A stretch of DNA of 64,000 nucleotides from the NCBI RefSeq assembly GCF_001579845.1, contig NZ_CP007440.1, forward strand, positions 4,300,029 to 4,364,028. Reading direction: 5' to 3'. The position numbers were made by a program, and so were the translations under genes. The notes under the pieces were generated by a model, which saw nothing but the letters and a program-made list of their open reading frames with translations, was not told the DNA's origin and ran no database searches. Shown in pieces: positions 30,023-38,574 of the stretch (its first letter is position 1; the number at the start of each line of letters is the position of its first letter). Origin of the DNA: Rhodoplanes sp. Z2-YC6860. Its GTDB lineage: Bacteria; Pseudomonadota; Alphaproteobacteria; Rhizobiales; Xanthobacteraceae.

Positions 30023-31251
30023 ACCAGCCAGTGGTGGGCGTGCCGCAGATGCTGCCGGCCCAGGTGATCGACACCTCGACCGACAGCCGTGAAATCCTCC
30101 GGCACGCCAAGATCGCGGCGCGGCGCAGAAAGCTTCAGGACTGGTTCGTGGTCGACGTCGACGCGCACCACGTCGAGACCGTGTCGTGGCAGGAGATCGT
30201 GCAGTACATCGACGATCCAGTGATCCGCGATCAGGCGCTGCACTTCCACCGCGACCGCATCGGCGCGCCGCCGTACGGTCTCAACGGCGATCTCGGCCTG
30301 CGCTATCAGAGCGTCGGCGGCCGCATCCCGCACCAGGACGGCCTGCGCGAGAAGGTCGAAGACGTGAGCGTGCATCGCGACGTGACGCTCACCCGTCGCG
30401 CCATGGACTCGCTCGGCGTCGACAACATGGTGGTGTTTCCGACGCCGATGCTGTTCCTCGGCATGCATCCGCAGCCGGAAATGGAGATCTGGCTGTCGCG
30501 CGCCTACAACAAGTGGATGTCGGAGAAGCTTCTATCCGCCGACGACCGCATCAAGTTCCTCGCGGTGCTGCCGTTTCACAGCCCCGAGGAATGCGAGCGG
30601 ATCGTGACCGAGTCCGCCGGCAAGAAGGGCATCATCGGTTTCGCCATTCCGTCGACCCGCCACTCGGCCGTGCACCACAACAAGTACATGCGCCTCTACC
30701 GCATGATCGAGGAGACCGGTATGCCGCTCTCCTTCCACGCCGGCTATCACTGGGACGATCCGTCGCTGAAGACCGTCAACCGCTTCCTCGGCATGCACGC
30801 GCTGGGCTTCGCGTGGCCCAACATCGTGCATTGCACGAACTGGGTGCTGAACGGCATTCCGGCTCGCTTCCCCAAGCTCAAGGTGATCTGGATCGAGTCC
30901 GGTCTCGCCTGGGTGCCGTTCGTGATGCAGCGGCTCGACGATCAGTTCCTGATGCGGCCGTCGGAAGCGCCGCAGCTCAAGCGGCTGCCGTCGGAATACA
31001 TGCGCGACCATTGCTGGTACACGACGCAGCCGATGGAATCGACAAACATGAAGGGGCTGGAGTGCACGCTCGACATGATCAAGGCGGACACGCAGCTCCT
31101 CTACGCATCGGACTGGCCGCACTTCGATTTCGATCTGCCGAGTGAGATCACCGACCTGCCGTTCCTCTCCGAACAGGCCAAGCGCAACATCCTGGGGCTC
31201 AACGCCGCGCGGATCTTCAATCTCGATCCGAAGCCGGTGAAGCAGCTCTGA
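30019..31251 (+). CDS. Amidohydrolase-2 family metal-dependent hydrolase/decarboxylase
   Basis: The 410-residue protein is a TIM-barrel of the PF04909 family. Likely metal ligands lie in VVDVDAHHVE near residue 38, the barrel histidine in SFHAGYHWDD near 237, and the catalytic aspartate in LLYASDWPHFDFDLP near 365-380. The family includes amidohydrolases and non-oxidative aromatic decarboxylases such as ACMSD and gamma-resorcylate decarboxylase. The start overlaps the small-protein stop as ATGA. With a Bug binding protein and a Rieske protein in the same run, it is probably part of an organic-acid or aromatic pathway; substrate is unknown. Confidence 0.85.
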   Translation: MNQPVVGVPQMLPAQVIDTSTDSREILRHAKIAARRRKLQDWFVVDVDAHHVETVSWQEIVQYIDDPVIRDQALHFHRDRIGAPPYGLNGDLGLRYQSVGGRIPHQDGLREKVEDVSVHRDVTLTRRAMDSLGVDNMVVFPTPMLFLGMHPQPEMEIWLSRAYNKWMSEKLLSADDRIKFLAVLPFHSPEECERIVTESAGKKGIIGFAIPSTRHSAVHHNKYMRLYRMIEETGMPLSFHAGYHWDDPSLKTVNRFLGMHALGFAWPNIVHCTNWVLNGIPARFPKLKVIWIESGLAWVPFVMQRLDDQFLMRPSEAPQLKRLPSEYMRDHCWYTTQPMESTNMKGLECTLDMIKADTQLLYASDWPHFDFDLPSEITDLPFLSEQAKRNILGLNAARIFNLDPKPVKQL

Positions 31252-31270
31252 GGCGTGCGCCATCGACGAC

Positions 31271-31302
31271 AAAAAGCCCGGCCGCAAGTGGCCGGGCTTT
31301 TT
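31271..31302. terminator. Strong bidirectional intrinsic terminator
   Basis: AAAAAGCCCGGCC, loop GCAAGT and GGCCGGGCTTTTT form a 13-bp stem with A- and T-runs on the two sides. It lies 20 bases after the amidohydrolase stop and 20 bases before the convergent DUF1236 gene's stop, so it can serve both. Confidence 0.92.
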
Positions 31303-31321
31303 GCTTCAGTAGGCCTCGACG

Positions 31322-31741
31322 TTAGTCGATGACCTCCACGATCCGACGCGTGCGCGGCTCGACGATCACCGGCCGTTCGTTGACGACGGTGTAGCGGTAA
31401 CCAGGCCGCACGTGATATTCGGCCGGCACGTCGTAATAGGTCACGCCGGCCTCCGGCAGCACGGCGCCGACGCGGACCTGCTCACGATAGTGGTAGGACG
31501 GGCGGCGCTCGCGCACCACGTAGTCGCGGAAGCGCGGACGGTCGTCGACACCCAGGATGCCTTCCACGGTGCCCGTTGCCGCACCTACGGTGCCGCCGAC
31601 GATGGCGCCGACCGGACCCGCGGCCCGTCCGCCTTCCTCAGCGCCTTCGGCTGCACCACGCAGCGTGCCTTGGGCATGGGCCATGATTGGGAACGCAACG
31701 ACTGCGGCAACGACTGAAGCTTGCAGGATGGCTTTCTTCAT
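31322..31741 (-). CDS. DUF1236-type secreted protein
   Basis: The 139-residue protein has a signal peptide (MKKAILQASVVAAVVAFPIMAHA), a glycine-rich segment (GRAAGPVGAIVGGTVGAATGTVEGILG, resembling a glycine-zipper) and a C-terminal DUF1236 repeat (VRVGAVLPEAGVTYYDVP, YRYTVVNERPVIVEPRTRRIVEVI). Start at 31741 follows a GAGGGAG site; the longer frame to 31975 runs through the promoter. A perfect EcfG-type promoter lies 50-75 bases upstream, so the gene probably belongs to the general stress response. DUF1236 proteins sit in the envelope; function unknown. Confidence 0.85.
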   Translation of the reverse strand: MKKAILQASVVAAVVAFPIMAHAQGTLRGAAEGAEEGGRAAGPVGAIVGGTVGAATGTVEGILGVDDRPRFRDYVVRERRPSYHYREQVRVGAVLPEAGVTYYDVPAEYHVRPGYRYTVVNERPVIVEPRTRRIVEVID

Positions 31742-31792
31742 TCCGGACTCCCTCATCTGAAAAGCGCCCGCTGGCGAGCGCGACCGCATGAC

Positions 31793-31817
31793 AACGTGAT
31801 CGGGCGTCCTGCGTTCC
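31793..31817 (-). promoter_or_regulatory. EcfG-type (general stress response) promoter
   Basis: On the minus strand GGAAC (31817-31813), 16 bases and CGTT (31796-31793) match the EcfG consensus exactly. It lies 52 bases upstream of the DUF1236 gene start, a good distance for a short leader. Confidence 0.8.
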
Positions 31818-32016
31818 ATTGACGCACACACAACGGAACTCGCTCTGCGGCTGCGATTTGATTCGCAACGATCGTCTCGCGCGTGACGACCACAGTTTTG
31901 CGCCAATGATGAATGGCTGTTCGGAAAGGTCGCGTCGCGGCAATCGGAACGATCAGAATCGTTTTGAGGTTGCAATGACGAATGGCGATCTCCGTCGATC
32001 CAACTTGGGAGGCCAC

Positions 32017-32241
32017 ATGCGAGCCTTGAAGAGCACAGTGATTGCGATGGCTGCTGTCGTGACGCCCGCGCTTGCCGCCGACGGATATTATATCGTGCGC
32101 GATCCTGTCGCGAGGCGTTGCACCGTCGTCAATCAGCGGCCGACGCTTTCCACCACCGTCATCGTGGGCGGCACCGTGTACAAGACGCGCGAAGAAGCGG
32201 AAAAGGCCATGATGAGCGCGGGGGCTTGTTCTGAGGAATAG
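32017..32241 (+). CDS. Small secreted protein, unknown function
   Basis: The 74-residue protein has a signal peptide (MRALKSTVIAMAAVVTPALAADG) and a short mature part with two cysteines (RRCTVVNQRP and SAGACSEE) and the pattern YYIVRDPVARRCTVV...GGTVYKTREEAEKAM. Proteins with this layout are familiar from Bradyrhizobium-like genomes, with no known role. The start at 32017 follows TTGGGAGG; the longer frame to 31819 runs through the divergent promoter region. A good intrinsic terminator follows, which supports expression as a single gene. Confidence 0.75.
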   Translation: MRALKSTVIAMAAVVTPALAADGYYIVRDPVARRCTVVNQRPTLSTTVIVGGTVYKTREEAEKAMMSAGACSEE

Positions 32242-32263
32242 GCCCGCGTAGGGCGGCAGGCGG

Positions 32264-32293
32264 AAAAGGCCCGGTGCTTGCGCCGGGCCTTTT
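32264..32293 (+). terminator. Intrinsic terminator
   Basis: AAAAGGCCCGG, loop TGCTTGCG and CCGGGCCTTTT form an 11-bp stem with a T-run, 22 bases after the small secreted gene at 32017-32241. Confidence 0.88.
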
Positions 32294-32339
32294 CCTGTGC
32301 TCCACGCTATGGCTCATCGATAACAGCAAGTCTTCCAGG

Positions 32340-33413
32340 ATGACTCCCGCAGAGCCCGAAATCCTGTTTGCCAGAAAAGGCGCCGCGGGCCTTGTCACGC
32401 TGAACCGGCCCCAGGCGCTCAATGCCGTGACGCTCGGCATGGTGCGGGCGCTTACCGCGCAGCTGGAGAAGTGGCGGAACGATCTGTCGGTGACGCGTGT
32501 CGTGGTCACCGCTGCGGGCGGCAAGGCGTTCTCGGCCGGCGGCGATATCCGCGCGCTGTATGACGCCGGCACGTCGGGACGGCATGCCGAGATGCTGGCG
32601 TTCTACGGCGAAGAGTACGTCCTCAACACGATCATCAAGCATTATCCCAAGCCTTATGTGTCGCTAATCGACGGCATCTGCATGGGCGGCGGTGTCGGCG
32701 TGTCGGCGCATGGCTCGCACCGCGTCGCGGGCGACCGCTATCTGTTCGCGATGCCCGAGGTCGGCATCGGCTTTTTTCCAGATGTCGGCGCGACCTGGTT
32801 TCTGCCACGCATGCCGGGCGAGCTCGGCGCCTATTGCGCGCTCACCGGCGAGCGCTTCGGCGCGGCCGATGGAATCGCGGCCGGCATCGCCACCCATCGC
32901 GTGGCGTCGCCGCGGTTTACCGACCTGGTCGAAGCGCTGTGCGGAACTGCGCCGGTCGACGCGATGCTCGCGGCCTTTGCGGCCCCCACAAAAGATGCAG
33001 CGAGCGAGTCCAAGCTCGCGCCGCACCGGAGCACCATCGACCGGCTGTTCGCGGGCGGCCGCGTCGAGGACATTCTCGCCGCCCTCGATGCCGATGGCGG
33101 CGAGTTCGCGCAGAAAGCAGCCGCCACAATCCGAGCCAAATCGCCGGTCGCGCTGAAAATCGCACTGGCGCAGGTGCGCAAGGGCAAGGACCTTGCATTC
33201 GAAGCGTGCATGGCGACCGAGTTTCGCATAGTGTCCCGCGTCATCCATGGCCACGATTTCTACGAAGGGGTGCGCGCGGTGATTGTCGACAAGGACAACG
33301 CGCCGAAATGGCAGCCGGCAGCGCTTGCCGAGGTGAGCGACGCCGAGGTCGCGCGGCACTTTGCGCCGCTGCCGGACGGCGAGTGGCAGCCGCCTGAACT
33401 GGTGCGCGGATGA
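32340..33413 (+). CDS. Enoyl-CoA hydratase/isomerase family, 3-hydroxyisobutyryl-CoA hydrolase-like
   Basis: The 357-residue protein is longer than a simple enoyl-CoA hydratase and matches the ECH_2 type that contains 3-hydroxyisobutyryl-CoA hydrolase of valine breakdown. Motifs are LVTLNRPQALNAVTLGMV (near 19), the oxyanion region GGKAFSAGGDIRALYDAG and DGICMGGGVGVSAHGSHRV, and MPEVGIGFFPDVGATWFLPRMPG, where the Glu and Asp of the hydrolase active site lie. The frame runs upstream to 32274 through the terminator; the ATG at 32340 is chosen. The stop overlaps the next gene as ATGA. Confidence 0.87.
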   Translation: MTPAEPEILFARKGAAGLVTLNRPQALNAVTLGMVRALTAQLEKWRNDLSVTRVVVTAAGGKAFSAGGDIRALYDAGTSGRHAEMLAFYGEEYVLNTIIKHYPKPYVSLIDGICMGGGVGVSAHGSHRVAGDRYLFAMPEVGIGFFPDVGATWFLPRMPGELGAYCALTGERFGAADGIAAGIATHRVASPRFTDLVEALCGTAPVDAMLAAFAAPTKDAASESKLAPHRSTIDRLFAGGRVEDILAALDADGGEFAQKAAATIRAKSPVALKIALAQVRKGKDLAFEACMATEFRIVSRVIHGHDFYEGVRAVIVDKDNAPKWQPAALAEVSDAEVARHFAPLPDGEWQPPELVRG

Positions 33414-33862
33414 CCGACCAGCACGCCGTCCCCAACGATCCGATCCGCAATCTCGAGCCCGTTCACGCCGGCGAGCCCGAGGTCCAGGAGACGCGCTGGA
33501 CCGGCCGGCTGGTCATCTTCCTGCGCGTCATGGCGGTGCTGTCGCTCACCAAGGGGCTCTATCACTGGGCCATCGTGTGTGGCTTCACCGGCCCGACCGA
33601 CGGTTTCGAATATCAGCCGACCCCGTGGCAGACCGCGACGATCTTCTTCGCCGTGATCGATCTCGTGGCGGCGGTCGGGCTCTGGCTCGCGGCCGCCTGG
33701 GGCGCGGTGGTGTGGCTCACCGCCGCGGTGTCGATGGCAGCCGTCGAGGTGTTCTTCCCGCAGGTCTATGGCGGCCGGATGCTCGTCGTGGTCGCCGAGT
33801 TTCTGCTGCTGTTCGGTTACCTGTTTCTGGCCATTCAGTCGGCCCGCGAGCATCCGAACTAG
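33410..33862 (+). CDS. DUF6163-family membrane protein
   Basis: The 150-residue protein has four membrane helices and an acidic cytosolic N-terminus. The layout WTGRLVIFLRVMAVLSLTKGLYHWA near residue 30 matches a family seen in Hyphomicrobiales (DUF6163), often next to 3-hydroxyisobutyryl-CoA hydrolase genes. It overlaps that gene by four bases (ATGA), so the pair is translationally coupled. No function is known. Confidence 0.8.
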   Translation: MTDQHAVPNDPIRNLEPVHAGEPEVQETRWTGRLVIFLRVMAVLSLTKGLYHWAIVCGFTGPTDGFEYQPTPWQTATIFFAVIDLVAAVGLWLAAAWGAVVWLTAAVSMAAVEVFFPQVYGGRMLVVVAEFLLLFGYLFLAIQSAREHPN

Positions 33863-33967
33863 CCTTCACAGGCGCCGGGGCGCTATAGCTTCGATGACAT
33901 AGCTTTGGCTGCGGGTGCCGCGAGGGCACGACCGCACGCTTTGCGTATCCGAATGGGGGAGACTGCC

Positions 33968-34954
33968 GTGAACCGCCGCGAAATTCTCAAAGCCGGAATG
34001 GGCTCGCTGACCGCCGTGGCCGCAGGCCTGCCGGCCATGGGCCCGGCGCGTGCGGCGGATTGGCCGACCAAAGCGGTTCGTGTCGTGGTGCCCTATGCGC
34101 CGGGCAGCGCCACCGATCTCGTGCCGCGCACGGTGCTGGAGCAGGTCGGCCACGATGTCGGTCAGTCCTTCGTGGTCGAGAACCGGCCGGGCGGCGGCAC
34201 CACCGTGGGCTCCAACCAAGTCAAGCAGGCCGATCCTGACGGCTACACCATGCTGATCCATTCCAATGCGATCGTCACGGTGCCGGCGATCCAGGCCAAC
34301 GTGCCGTACGATCCGGTCGCCGACTTCTCGGCCATCACGCCGCTCGGCAACGTGCCGATGGTGCTGGTCGTGGCGCCGAGCAAGGGCATCAAGAGCGTCA
34401 AGGAATTGGTCGCCAAGGCGAAGGCCAACCCGGGCCAGATCAACTACGGCGCGGCCGGCATCGGTACGCCGCCGCACCTCGCCATGGAGCGCTTCCGCCT
34501 CGCCGCGGGCTTCGAGGGCCAGCTCGTGCCGTTCAAGGGTGCGCCGGAAGCGCTGACCGAAACGATGACCGGCCGCATCGACATCTATTTCGCGCCCATC
34601 ACGCCGGCGCTGCCGCTGATCCGGGACGGCAAGCTGCTGGCGCTCACGGTGGCGAGCTCCAAGCGGGCCTCGGCGCTCCCCGACGTGCCGACCTCGATCG
34701 AGGCTGGTGTGCCGGACAGCGATTTCGATTTCTGGGTCGGTGCTTTCGTGCCGAAGAAGACGCCGCGCGACGTGGTCGCCAAGATGCACGCCAGCATCGT
34801 CAAGGCGATCAAGACTCCGTCGGTGCAGGAGAAGCTCGGCAAGCTCGGCGTCGAAGAGCTGATCATGACGCCGGAAGCCTTCGACGCGCGTATCGCCAAG
34901 GAGGCCGTGATCGCCAAGAAGCTTGCCAAGGACGCCAAGATCGAGCCGCAGTAG
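33968..34954 (+). CDS. Bug/TctC-family solute-binding protein
   Basis: The 328-residue protein has a signal peptide (start NRREILKAG, cleavage after PARAADW) and the Bug motifs WPTKAVRVVVPYAPGSATD, VPYDPVADFSAITPLG and LPDVPTSIEAGVPDSD. The start is GTG at 33968, with GGGGGAG six bases upstream; an ATG at 33953 overlaps that site and is less likely. It stands alone, 105 bases after the DUF6163 gene and before an ABC_sub_bind gene, and has no transporter partner. The ligand is probably a small carboxylic acid. Confidence 0.87.
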   Translation: MNRREILKAGMGSLTAVAAGLPAMGPARAADWPTKAVRVVVPYAPGSATDLVPRTVLEQVGHDVGQSFVVENRPGGGTTVGSNQVKQADPDGYTMLIHSNAIVTVPAIQANVPYDPVADFSAITPLGNVPMVLVVAPSKGIKSVKELVAKAKANPGQINYGAAGIGTPPHLAMERFRLAAGFEGQLVPFKGAPEALTETMTGRIDIYFAPITPALPLIRDGKLLALTVASSKRASALPDVPTSIEAGVPDSDFDFWVGAFVPKKTPRDVVAKMHASIVKAIKTPSVQEKLGKLGVEELIMTPEAFDARIAKEAVIAKKLAKDAKIEPQ

Positions 34955-35048
34955 AATGAAGCGATAACGAGTTACGGGAGCGAAGCCGTTTTCCACCCGT
35001 ATCGCGTGCGTATTTGAAGCGCTACTGTTCGCAGAGCCAGGAGCGGCC

Positions 35049-36029
35049 ATGCGGCGACGTGTATTTCTCGGTGCTCTCGGGGCCGCCGCACTCGCGTGGC
35101 CGCATGCCGCCGGCGCGCAAGACAAAGGCAGAGTCGCCCGCATCGGATGGCTCACGGCGCAGCGGGAATCGAGCCTGATCCCGTTCCTTGCCGCGTTGCG
35201 CGGGGCCTTCGCCGATATCGGGTACGTCGAGGGGCGAAATCTCGTGATCGACTATCGCTTCGGCGATGACGATCTCGGTCGCGTGCCGGCGCTTGCCGCC
35301 GAGCTGGTGAAGCGCAATGCCGATGTCATCCTGGTGCAGGGAAGCGCAGTTTCCGAAGCCGCCAAGCTCAACCTGCCTGTCCCCTTGGTCTATGTGTTCA
35401 GTGGCGACCCTGTCACGGCCGGCTTCGCCGACAGCCTGGCGCGTCCGCGCGGCAACATGACCGGCCTGACCTTCATGGCAGCCGAGTTCAACGGCAAGCG
35501 TCTGGAGCTGCTGCGCGACATCATTCCAAATCTGCGCCGCGTTGCGATCGTGGCCAATCCGGCGCATCCCGGCGAGCATCTGGAGCGCAACTACACGCAG
35601 GACTATGGGCAGCAGCTCGGCTTGCGGACCGACTATTTCGCAACCCGGAGCCGTGACGAGCTCGATCGCGCCTACACCGCTATGGCGAGCGATCCGCCGC
35701 AGGCGATTTCGCTGTTCGCCGACGGCTTTGCGATCGAGTACCGCCAGAGCATCATCGACTTCGGCCTCAAGCTGCGCATACCGGTCGTATCCGGCTGGCC
35801 GGTTTTTGCCAGGAGCGGCGCGCTGTTCACCTATGGGCCGCATCTGGAATCGTCGTATCGGCGGCTGGCCTATTACGTCGACCGCATCCTCAAGGGCGCG
35901 CACCCATCCGATCTGCCGATCGAGCAGCCGACCAAGTTCGAGCTTGCGGTCAATCTCAAGACCGCAAAGGTACTCGGACTGACTGTCCCTCAGGCGCTGC
36001 TCGCGACCGCGGACGACCTGATCGAGTAA
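35049..36029 (+). CDS. Orphan ABC substrate-binding protein (ABC_sub_bind family)
   Basis: The 326-residue protein starts MRRRVFLGALGAAALAWPHAAGAQ, a twin-arginine-like signal, and continues with the PF04392 pattern: GRVARIGWLTAQ, FSGDPVTAGFADSLARPRGNMTG and the ending NLKTAKVLGLTVPQALLATADDLIE. Like its four paralogs in the window it has no neighbouring permease or ATPase gene. It lies 94 bases after a Bug-family gene on the same strand, so two different binding-protein families are side by side. Confidence 0.87.
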   Translation: MRRRVFLGALGAAALAWPHAAGAQDKGRVARIGWLTAQRESSLIPFLAALRGAFADIGYVEGRNLVIDYRFGDDDLGRVPALAAELVKRNADVILVQGSAVSEAAKLNLPVPLVYVFSGDPVTAGFADSLARPRGNMTGLTFMAAEFNGKRLELLRDIIPNLRRVAIVANPAHPGEHLERNYTQDYGQQLGLRTDYFATRSRDELDRAYTAMASDPPQAISLFADGFAIEYRQSIIDFGLKLRIPVVSGWPVFARSGALFTYGPHLESSYRRLAYYVDRILKGAHPSDLPIEQPTKFELAVNLKTAKVLGLTVPQALLATADDLIE

Positions 36030-36118
36030 ATTTTTTCGTCCTCCGAAGGTTTAATCGGCCGGCGCTTGTCGCCTCGCAGCCTTCCCGGCTTTAATCACCC
36101 AAAACCGGGAGAACGCAC

Positions 36119-37006
36119 ATGGCGACCATTGGCTTCATCGGCCTCGGCAACATGGGTTTGCCGATGGCGCAGAACCTTCTCAAGGCCGGCCACAAGGTCC
36201 AGGGCTTCGACGTCACCAAGGCACAGGCCGATGCGCTGGTTGCCTCCGGCGGCACGGCAGCTCCGAGCGTCAAGGCCGCCGTGACGGGCGCCGAAGTCAT
36301 CGTCACCATGCTGCCCGCGGGCCAGCACGTCCGCGAAGTCTATCTCGGTCCGGACGGCGTGCTCGCAGCCGCCGGGCCCGGCACGCTGCTCATCGACTCC
36401 TCGACCATCGACGTCGACAGCGCGCGCGCCGTTGCGGCTGCGGCCGACGGCAAGGGCCTGCCGATGCTGGATGCGCCGGTGTCGGGCGGCACCGGTGGCG
36501 CGCAGGCCGGCACGCTGACCTTCATGGTCGGCGGCAGCGACCAGGCCTTCGCGCGTGCCAAGCCGTTTCTGGAAAAGATGGGCAAGACCATCGTGCACGC
36601 CGGCGGCGCCGGGAATGGCCAAGCCGCCAAGATCTGCAACAACATGATCCTCGGCGTGTCGATGATCGCCGTATCCGAAGCATTCGTGCTCGCCGAGAAG
36701 CTCGGCCTCGACGCGCAGAAGCTGTTCGACATTTCATCGAAGTCGTCGGGCCAGTGCTGGTCGATGACAGCCTATTGCCCCGTGCCGGGCCCGGTGGCCA
36801 CTTCGCCCGCCAATCGCGATTATCAGGCGGGCTTCACCGCGGCGATGATGCTCAAGGATCTGAAGCTCGCACAGGACGCGGCGAAATCCGCGGGCGCTGC
36901 GACCCCGCTCGGGGCCGACGCCGCCGATCTCTACGGCCGCTACGTCGAGAGCGGGGAGGGACCGCGCGACTTTTCCGGCATTATTCGTTTCCTTCGAGAC
37001 CGTTGA
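36119..37006 (+). CDS. mmsB: 3-hydroxyisobutyrate dehydrogenase
   Basis: The enzyme oxidises 3-hydroxyisobutyrate to methylmalonate semialdehyde with NAD in valine breakdown. The 295-residue protein has the Rossmann start TIGFIGLGNMGLPMAQNLL, the substrate-site motif DAPVSGGTGGAQAGTL near residue 119, the catalytic lysine in GNGQAAKICNNMILG near 170, and the C-terminal DLKLAQDAA segment. These features fit mmsB over other beta-hydroxyacid dehydrogenases, especially the SSKSSGQCWSM...NRDYQAGF block. It stands alone but other valine-pathway genes lie at 23629 and 32340. Confidence 0.93.
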   Translation: MATIGFIGLGNMGLPMAQNLLKAGHKVQGFDVTKAQADALVASGGTAAPSVKAAVTGAEVIVTMLPAGQHVREVYLGPDGVLAAAGPGTLLIDSSTIDVDSARAVAAAADGKGLPMLDAPVSGGTGGAQAGTLTFMVGGSDQAFARAKPFLEKMGKTIVHAGGAGNGQAAKICNNMILGVSMIAVSEAFVLAEKLGLDAQKLFDISSKSSGQCWSMTAYCPVPGPVATSPANRDYQAGFTAAMMLKDLKLAQDAAKSAGAATPLGADAADLYGRYVESGEGPRDFSGIIRFLRDR

Positions 37007-37133
37007 TCGCGCGCCGCGATTCGCTGTGTTCGCGCGCCAGGAATAATCCGACAAGAGCCGGACACCGGCGATGGAACTTTTTGTGCCGGCCGGCTGTTGT
37101 ACGGGCCGTTCGAAACGACTTGGTGCTGGCTGT

Positions 37134-37913
37134 ATGACCGCCGCCTCTGCTCTCGCTGCTGCTGTACCACCGCCTTCCGGCCGCAAAGTGCCGTGCGAGA
37201 AATGTCCGCTACGCGGCATTCACGCGTTGCGTGAATTCTCGGCCAAGGAGCTCGAGTTCGTTACCGAATTCAAATCGGGCGAGCTCAATGTGCAGGCTGG
37301 CACCAACATTCTCCTGCAGGGAACCAACAGCGCGCACCTCTATACAATTTTGTCGGGCTGGGCGTTTCGATACAAATCGCTGGCTGACGGCCGCCGTCAG
37401 ATCCTGAACTTCGCGCTGCCTTCCGACTTCCTCGGCCTGCAAGGCTCGGTCAACGACGAGATGCAGCATTCGGTCGAAGCGCTGACCGACATGACGCTCT
37501 GCGTCTTTCCGCGCGACAAGCTTTGGAATCTTTTTCGCGACTACCCGACGCTTGCGTTCGACGTCACCTGGCTCGCAGCGCGCGAGGAGCAGATTCTCGA
37601 CGAACATCTGCTCAGCATCGGCAGGAGGACTGCGCTTGAGCGGCTCGCTTATCTTTTGCTCGCGGTGTTTCAGCGTGCCGAGGAGGTGGGTCTTGCCAAG
37701 GGGAACACGATCCAGTTTCCGTTCACGCAACAGCACGTTGCCGACATGCTCGGCATGTCGTTGGTCCACACCAACAAGACCCTGAGGCGCCTGTCGGCCA
37801 CCAAAGCGATCCGCTGGAAAGAGCGGCGTTTCGAGCTGTTGGACCGCGAGGCCCTGACCAACCTCGCGAGCTACGAGCTGCCGCGAGAGCGGCCCAATCG
37901 GCCATTCATCTGA
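37134..37913 (+). CDS. Crp/Fnr-family transcriptional regulator
   Basis: The 259-residue protein has a cNMP-binding-type sensor domain (VQAGTNILLQGTNSAHLYTILSGW, about 58-82) and a C-terminal helix-turn-helix FTQQHVADMLGMSLVHTNKTLRRL near 202-225. A pair of N-terminal cysteines, CEKCPLR, and one in LTDMTLCVF could hold a redox group, but the full FNR cysteine pattern is not evident. The start at 37134 fits the family better than the in-frame ATG at 37071; neither has a strong ribosome binding site. Target genes are unknown. Confidence 0.85.
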   Translation: MTAASALAAAVPPPSGRKVPCEKCPLRGIHALREFSAKELEFVTEFKSGELNVQAGTNILLQGTNSAHLYTILSGWAFRYKSLADGRRQILNFALPSDFLGLQGSVNDEMQHSVEALTDMTLCVFPRDKLWNLFRDYPTLAFDVTWLAAREEQILDEHLLSIGRRTALERLAYLLLAVFQRAEEVGLAKGNTIQFPFTQQHVADMLGMSLVHTNKTLRRLSATKAIRWKERRFELLDREALTNLASYELPRERPNRPFI

Positions 37914-38041
37914 TCGCTACGCGCGGTCGCCGTTAATCCGGCTGCCAGTGGTGCAGCCCTCTCGGCATATGTGTCAAATTTAGTAGTGGGCTGGGTCTCT
38001 CCGCGTTTAGTCTTAAACCCTGTGGAGGGGACTCAACTGCA

Positions 38042-38230
38042 ATGTCGAGAATTTTCACGCCTTGCGATGCTACTGGGAAGTTGATCGACACCGGCATCGA
38101 GATCGAGCGTTCGTCATTCGTGTTGATCCCACCCTTCATCGGCAAGATCGAATGCCCGCATTGCAACGCCGAGCACCAATGGTCGAAGGATTCCGCCACG
38201 ATCGTTGATAACGAAACTGACACTCCTTAG
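38042..38230 (+). CDS. Small zinc-ribbon-like protein
   Basis: The 62-residue protein has a CPHC knuckle near its middle (GKIECPHCNAEHQWSKD) with His nearby, plus one early cysteine (FTPCDATGK). It may bind a metal ion through a half zinc ribbon, although a second CxxC is missing. A GGAGGGG site lies upstream, about 12 bases from the ATG. Small proteins of this type occur next to regulators in rhizobial genomes from memory. Function unknown. Confidence 0.6.
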   Translation: MSRIFTPCDATGKLIDTGIEIERSSFVLIPPFIGKIECPHCNAEHQWSKDSATIVDNETDTP

Positions 38231-38574
38231 CTGCGGGAATCCCAGTTTGGAACGCCGTTTGCGCTGCTTCGGCGCCGATCATGCTTACGCATTCGTTTTC
38301 GCACCGGCGCCGATTGTTCTGGTCTCTACATACCATCTGCCGCTGTGATTTGCGGAAGTCGCCGTTTTATCGGCGTTGTCGAGCGGGGCAGGGTGAACGC
38401 TGCGTAAAGCAGCGCGCATGCATTTGAAATTACCGGCAGTTTACCTTCGGCGATAAACCCAAAGTTTATTCTACAATTTAAGCTGATCTTCAGCCGCGTC
38501 GCTTATCGTCCAGGGCATCGACGGGAAAACAGGGCCCGTTGGTGCGTATAAAAAACGATATGGAAGGCGTCAGA
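38231..38574. other. Intergenic region upstream of ldtR with a candidate operator
   Basis: The 344-base gap has no gene. Its distal part is AT-rich for this genome, with a TACAAT -10-like box at 38472-38477 and an inverted repeat ATAAAC-ccaaa-GTTTAT at 38453-38469. The repeat could be the operator of the MarR-type regulator encoded just downstream (self-regulation), but the motif was not found before the L,D-transpeptidase gene. Confidence 0.35.

Noticed and set aside
37040-37068. GGAATAA-N16-CAC upstream of the Crp/Fnr gene as another ECF sigma target
   Set aside because: The -35-like box matches, but the second box does not (CAC versus GTC), and it would place the start point inside the longer version of the gene.
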